Shown here: positions 5,952 to 8,905 of the stretch, one piece after another
How the letters are laid out: the number at the start of each line of letters is the position of its first letter
Numbering within the stretch: the first letter of the stretch is position 1
Notes under the pieces: model-generated
Databases searched by the model: none
What the model was told of the DNA's origin: nothing
The model's input: only the letters and a program-made list of their open reading frames with translations
DNA from: Flavobacteriales bacterium
Lineage (GTDB): Bacteria; Bacteroidota; Bacteroidia; Flavobacteriales_D; Sanyastnellaceae
Direction of reading: 5' to 3'
Length of the DNA: 8,905 bases
Assembly (NCBI GenBank): GCA_015660615.1
Contig: DQKQ01000182.1
Coordinates: 1-8,905, forward strand
Made by a program: the position numbers and the translations under genes

Positions 5952-7305
5952 AGAGTACACCAGAAAGGTTTTGCCCTTTCTTAAAATGGAGTATTTTACA
6001 GAAAATGCTGATAAGATAGTATACGATAAAGTAAATGATTTTGTAATTAAATATAATACTCTACCCTCAAAAGAAGCTCTGGTGATTGAGCTTCAAGAGA
6101 TGAAAATAAACGAGGAAGAGTTTAAAGAATCAATAGAGCTTTTAGATGAAATCAATTCCAATTCAGAAGAGTACACGGATATCAACTGGCTATTGGACAT
6201 CACTGAAAAATTCTGCCAAGATAAGGCAATCTACAATGCAGTGGTCGAATCAATCTCAATCTTGGACAATCCGAAGTCCACGGCTGATAAGGGGGCTATT
6301 CCTGACATTCTTTCTGATGCCCTTGCTGTTAGTTTTGATCCTCATGTTGGGCATGATTACCTTGATGATAGCGATGCCCGCTTTGATTATTATCATCGTG
6401 TGGAAGACCGTATTCCTTTTGATTTGGAATATTTTAATAAAATATCAAAAGGAGGATTACCACAGAAGACGTTAAATATTTGTCTTGCGGGTACTGGAGT
6501 TGGTAAGTCATTGTTCATGTGCCATGTAGCATCTTCTTGTCTATCTCAAAACCAAAATGTACTTTATATTACATTAGAGATGGCAGAAGAAAAAATAGCA
6601 GAAAGAATTGATGCTAATTTGCTAGATGTTTCAATAGATGATTTGCATGAATTACCCAAAGACATTTATGACAGAAAAATTAGTAATCTAAATAAAACAA
6701 TTAAGGGTAAACTAATTGTTAAAGAATACCCCACAGCTTCAGCAGGTGTTAATCATTTTCGTGCATTGTTAAATGAACTGAATCTAAAAAGGTCTTTTGT
6801 ACCTGATATTATTTTTGTTGATTATATTAATATATGTACATCCTCTAGAATAAAGGCAGGTGCAAATGTCAACTCGTATACCTATATCAAATCCATTGCT
6901 GAGGAGCTCCGTGGATTTGCTGTGGAAAATAAGATCCCGATTGTATCAGCAACTCAAACAACAAGGGCAGGATACTCCAATACGGATGTGGGTCTGGAAG
7001 ACACAAGCGAATCTTTTGGATTACCTGCTACGGCGGATTTTATGTTTGCCATCATTTCAACAGAAAAAATGGAACAGCTCGGACAAATACTAGTAAAGCA
7101 GTTGAAGAATAGATATAATGACCCTACTATAAATCGTAAATTTGTGGTAGGTATTGATAGAGCAAAGATGAGACTGTTTGATGTGAGTCAAGCAGCTCAA
7201 GATGAATTGGTCGATACTGGCCAAGAAGATGATACACCCTCATTTGATGTAGCAACAAATGGAAAATTTAAAAAGCGAGATTTTTCGGGATTCGACTATG
7301 AATAG
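5908..7305 (+). CDS. 41: T4-like replicative DNA helicase gp41 (DnaB family)
   Basis: This 465-aa protein is close to T4 gp41 (475 aa) in length. It has an N-terminal helical domain (about 1-150), a linker, then a RecA-like motor. Walker A is AGTGVGKS at 194-201 (K200). The catalytic-glutamate region is TLEMAEEK with E224. Walker B is IIFVDY with D305. The sensor Q350 lies in SATQTTR, and the KNRYND element around 400-405 is typical of DnaB. It is expected to form a hexamer on the lagging strand, unwinding 5' to 3' and working with a primase not in this window. The start at ATG 5908 gives the usual short N-terminus (MRTETAILKNLLQ). A TTG at 5881 in frame would add nine atypical residues. The ribosome site is weak, so expression likely depends on coupling to the overlapping upstream gene. 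Confidence 0.96.
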   Translation: MRTETAILKNLLQNEEYTRKVLPFLKMEYFTENADKIVYDKVNDFVIKYNTLPSKEALVIELQEMKINEEEFKESIELLDEINSNSEEYTDINWLLDITEKFCQDKAIYNAVVESISILDNPKSTADKGAIPDILSDALAVSFDPHVGHDYLDDSDARFDYYHRVEDRIPFDLEYFNKISKGGLPQKTLNICLAGTGVGKSLFMCHVASSCLSQNQNVLYITLEMAEEKIAERIDANLLDVSIDDLHELPKDIYDRKISNLNKTIKGKLIVKEYPTASAGVNHFRALLNELNLKRSFVPDIIFVDYINICTSSRIKAGANVNSYTYIKSIAEELRGFAVENKIPIVSATQTTRAGYSNTDVGLEDTSESFGLPATADFMFAIISTEKMEQLGQILVKQLKNRYNDPTINRKFVVGIDRAKMRLFDVSQAAQDELVDTGQEDDTPSFDVATNGKFKKRDFSGFDYE

Positions 7306-8122
7306 ACAACAACGAAGAAACCAAGAACGATTAGATAGAAAAGCAGGTAAAGCTGGAGTAACACAACTTGAGGTTGTTCCTATCATGCCTTGGGCTGATG
7401 TTTTATGGAGAGTTGTACTGCCTCCATTTATGCTAAATGCACTACTTGACATTACAGACCAAGTACTACAAGACCCTGACCGTAAAAATTGGGGAGAAAA
7501 TCTTGCTGGACAAATTGAGGATGAGCCTTTGATACCACATGAGTTGATGATGGATTATAAAGTCACAGGTGGCACGGTATTCAATTGGCTTATGAATGTT
7601 GTTGGTGAATATGTTAAAGCTTGTTCAATACAACAAGCAGCTTTTTATGATGTTGATAAGATTAAAGATATACAATGGATGACACAAATGAAGAGCGCCT
7701 GGATTATCAGTCAATGGGAAGGAGAATATAATCCACTGCATGTTCATACTGAATGTGCAATGTCAACGGTACTATATCTCAAAATTCCAGAATATCTGCC
7801 ATCAACTAAGCCAGAACGGGATGATGATGGTTGTATCATGTTCATTGGGGGTGCAGGTATTAATTCTCGCTTGACGCGTAACATGGTGAAAGTTAAACCA
7901 GCAGTGGGTGAATTTTTTCTGTTTCCTGCACATCTCCAGCATTGTGTGTATCCATTCAAGACTGAAGGTGACCAAGAGCGAAGAAGCATATCATTCAATG
8001 CTGATTTCATAGATAAGGGATCTTACGAGAAACAACAAGAAATGGCAAAACAACAGCAGCAACCGGGCCCACCCCCAATCCAACAAGCACCAGAGAAGCT
8101 AACCATCAATACAGAAATGTAA
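7298..8122 (+). CDS. Putative 2OG-Fe(II) oxygenase (PF13759/TIGR02466-like)
   Basis: This 274-aa protein carries a double-stranded beta-helix oxygenase signature in its second half. It has NPLHVHTECAMSTVLYLKIP with H148 and H150, VGEFFLFPAHLQHCVYPF with H215, and RRSISFN at 228-234, whose arginine would hold 2-oxoglutarate. This is the pattern I know from the family in which an H-x-H is followed by an S-x-x-x-Y-L strand and an FPxxLxH strand. Such enzymes couple 2-oxoglutarate decarboxylation to substrate hydroxylation, and the substrate here is unknown. The N-terminus is basic (MNRQQRRNQERLDRKAGKAG) and the C-terminus is low-complexity Gln/Pro. ATG 7298 is chosen because GGGA lies seven bases upstream (7287-7290) and the ATG overlaps the gp41 stop. 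An ATG at 7259 has no ribosome site. It is directly coupled to helicase and ClpS genes. Confidence 0.85.
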   Translation: MNRQQRRNQERLDRKAGKAGVTQLEVVPIMPWADVLWRVVLPPFMLNALLDITDQVLQDPDRKNWGENLAGQIEDEPLIPHELMMDYKVTGGTVFNWLMNVVGEYVKACSIQQAAFYDVDKIKDIQWMTQMKSAWIISQWEGEYNPLHVHTECAMSTVLYLKIPEYLPSTKPERDDDGCIMFIGGAGINSRLTRNMVKVKPAVGEFFLFPAHLQHCVYPFKTEGDQERRSISFNADFIDKGSYEKQQEMAKQQQQPGPPPIQQAPEKLTINTEM

Positions 8123-8123
8123 T

Positions 8124-8453
8124 ATGGAACACATAGACTCAGTAGAAGATGCTGAAGTAATGGATAGACCACCGGAAAAGAAGAAAAAGAAAGATCCACG
8201 CATACCAGATAAATTCAAGGTAATTTATCATAACGATGACTATACATCAATGGAGTTCGTTTTATGGTCATTGCAAGCATATTTTAGTAAATCTGAGCCA
8301 GAAGCGAACTCTATCATGCTAGAAGTACACAAACAAGGTAAGGCTATTGCTGGAATTTATGATTATCAGATAGCTGAATCCAAGATATACGATGTAACAG
8401 AATCTGCTCGTGAACATAACTTTCCACTGAAGGTTACAGGTGAGCCAGAATAA
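8124..8453 (+). CDS. clpS: ClpS-like N-degron adaptor for the Clp protease
   Basis: This 109-aa protein aligns with bacterial ClpS over residues 30-107 at a constant offset of +3 relative to E. coli. N37-D38-D39-Y40-T41, M43 and H69 correspond to N34, D35, D36, Y37, T38, M40 and H66, the residues that form the N-degron pocket and gate it. LEVHKQGKAIAG and AESKIYDVTESAREHNFPL also match the family. ClpS binds proteins with bulky hydrophobic N-terminal residues and passes them to ClpA (or ClpC) for degradation by ClpP. The N-terminal extension (1-30), needed in bacteria for delivery, is present but phage-specific, acidic first and then with a lysine run (KKKKK). The gene starts one base after the oxygenase stop without a clear ribosome site, so coupled translation is likely. 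No ClpA, ClpC or ClpP gene is in the window, so it would work with host protease. Confidence 0.94.
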   Translation: MEHIDSVEDAEVMDRPPEKKKKKDPRIPDKFKVIYHNDDYTSMEFVLWSLQAYFSKSEPEANSIMLEVHKQGKAIAGIYDYQIAESKIYDVTESAREHNFPLKVTGEPE

Positions 8454-8793
8454 AATAATCAATTTAGATGAAGTTAGAAAGGAGAAGTTTAAAAATTCTT
8501 TAGCAAATGCTCCCGCCGTAATGGCCTTTGAACCAGGCCAATACTATATCTATCCAGAACTTGGTGTAATGGCTCACTGCCTATTCATCACAGACAAGTC
8601 CCACACATTTATCAACAATCTCGTTTACATTATGGAAGACCAGCACGGCAATCTGGTCGCAGAAATAATGGATGATGAGACATGCATAGGTTGGCATGAT
8701 CTTGACGCTGAGGTTTTCATCGAAGCTCACCAGAAATGTTGCATAATGCCAAAATCAGGCCCTCCAGACCCACCTGAACCGATAGCAGGTTAA
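8440..8793 (+). CDS. 117-aa protein of unknown function with GTG start, downstream of clpS
   Basis: I do not recognise this soluble 117-aa protein. GTG 8440 is taken as start because AAGG (8430-8433) lies six bases before it and the reading overlaps the end of clpS by 14 bases. No good ATG lies near the start. After a short charged N-terminus (MSQNKIINLDEVRKEKF) comes a compact beta-rich region (about 34-95) with phrases such as GQYYIYPELGVMAHCLFITD and LVYIMEDQHGNLVAEIMDDE. A Cys-Cys pair lies in AHQKCCIM, and the tail is proline-rich (PKSGPPDPPEPIAG). H57/C58-type residues do not form a metal motif that I can defend. It ends the operon before the late promoter sequence. Its overlap with clpS suggests joint production; a ClpS partner or target is only a guess. 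Confidence 0.82.
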   Translation: MSQNKIINLDEVRKEKFKNSLANAPAVMAFEPGQYYIYPELGVMAHCLFITDKSHTFINNLVYIMEDQHGNLVAEIMDDETCIGWHDLDAEVFIEAHQKCCIMPKSGPPDPPEPIAG

Positions 8794-8799
8794 GATAAT

Positions 8800-8807
8800 T
8801 ATAAATA
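8800..8807 (+). promoter_or_regulatory. T4-type late promoter element TATAAATA
   Basis: The octamer TATAAATA is the exact T4 late promoter -10 consensus, recognised in T4 by the gp55 late sigma factor with gp33 and the gp45 clamp. Related marine phages use a near-identical element. It sits in the 48-base gap after the 117-aa gene and would start RNA near 8813, about 30 bases before the next ATG. A TATAAT at 8819-8824 lies just downstream without a usable -35. It marks the switch from the replication operon to a late gene. Confidence 0.65.
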
Positions 8808-8841
8808 ATGTAGGAAGCTATAATCTTTTTTTGGAGTTAGA

Positions 8842-8905
8842 ATGGGTATTTATACGAGAATTCTAGAGTCTTTGAATCTATCAGAAATTAATGCGCAGAA
8901 ATGGA
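8842..8905 (+). CDS. Start of a probable late gene, cut by the window edge
   Basis: Only the first 21 codons are present (MGIYTRILESLNLSEINAQK...), open to the end of the window. The start is well supported by GGAG at 8833-8836 with a five-base spacing, in a TTTGGAGTTAGAATGG context almost identical to the one before the gene at 528. A T4-type late promoter element lies about 35 bases upstream, which suggests a structural or assembly protein expressed late. The fragment is too short to identify. Confidence 0.75.
   Translation, partial: MGIYTRILESLNLSEINAQKW

Noticed and set aside
7259..7297. Upstream ATG for the oxygenase
   Set aside because: It lies inside gp41 with no ribosome site, while ATG 7298 has GGGA seven bases upstream and the normal stop-start overlap.
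266..8010. Several minus-strand open frames of 60-90 codons
   Set aside because: All lie opposite well-supported plus-strand genes, lack ribosome sites that I can see, and have shadow-like compositions.

Overview
The window is a compact, AT-rich, single-orientation stretch of a T4-like myovirus (contractile-tailed bacteriophage) genome. The evidence is a recognisable T4-type replication block in the order gp43 (family B DNA polymerase), a small ORF, UvsX (recombinase), a small ORF and gp41 (DnaB-type helicase). All genes lie on the + strand, with stops and starts overlapping or only a few bases apart. The additional Hsp20, M15 peptidase, 2OG-Fe(II) oxygenase and ClpS genes suggest a marine relative (cyanophage or pelagimyophage type) rather than an enterobacterial T-even phage. 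That habitat is an inference from gene content; nothing in the sequence names the host.

Layout. Bases 32-1793 hold four genes: an Hsp20 small heat-shock protein, an acidic protein of unknown function, a 102-aa protein with a hydrophobic N-terminus, and a Zn-dependent M15-type peptidase. The peptidase and the hydrophobic-N-terminus protein may be a lysis or cell-wall pair. A GC-rich stem-loop separates Hsp20 from the next gene. A 143-base spacer (1794-1936) carries an exact sigma70 consensus promoter (TTGACA, 17-base spacer, TATAAT with extended -10 TG), which fires into gp43 and the rest of the replication operon. Bases 1937-7305 encode polymerase, a 58-aa ORF, UvsX, a 122-aa ORF and the helicase. 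A possible second sigma70-like promoter lies inside uvsX. Directly coupled to the helicase (8-base overlap) are a putative 2OG-Fe(II) oxygenase, a full-length ClpS with an intact N-degron pocket (1-base gap) and a GTG-started 117-aa unknown (14-base overlap). A T4-type late promoter sequence (TATAAATA, 8800-8807) then introduces a gene that runs off the right edge.

How it fits together. A host-like promoter would let unmodified host RNA polymerase make polymerase, recombinase and helicase early. The same message would carry an oxygenase and a ClpS adaptor, which looks like a host-takeover cargo appended to the replication operon. The most interesting point is this phage ClpS, a predicted N-recognin that could redirect the host ClpAP protease, co-transcribed with an oxygenase and an uncharacterised partner, and with an Hsp20 chaperone encoded a few kilobases upstream. 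No CRISPR array, insertion sequence or complete transposon was seen, and none of the sequence read as a tRNA.
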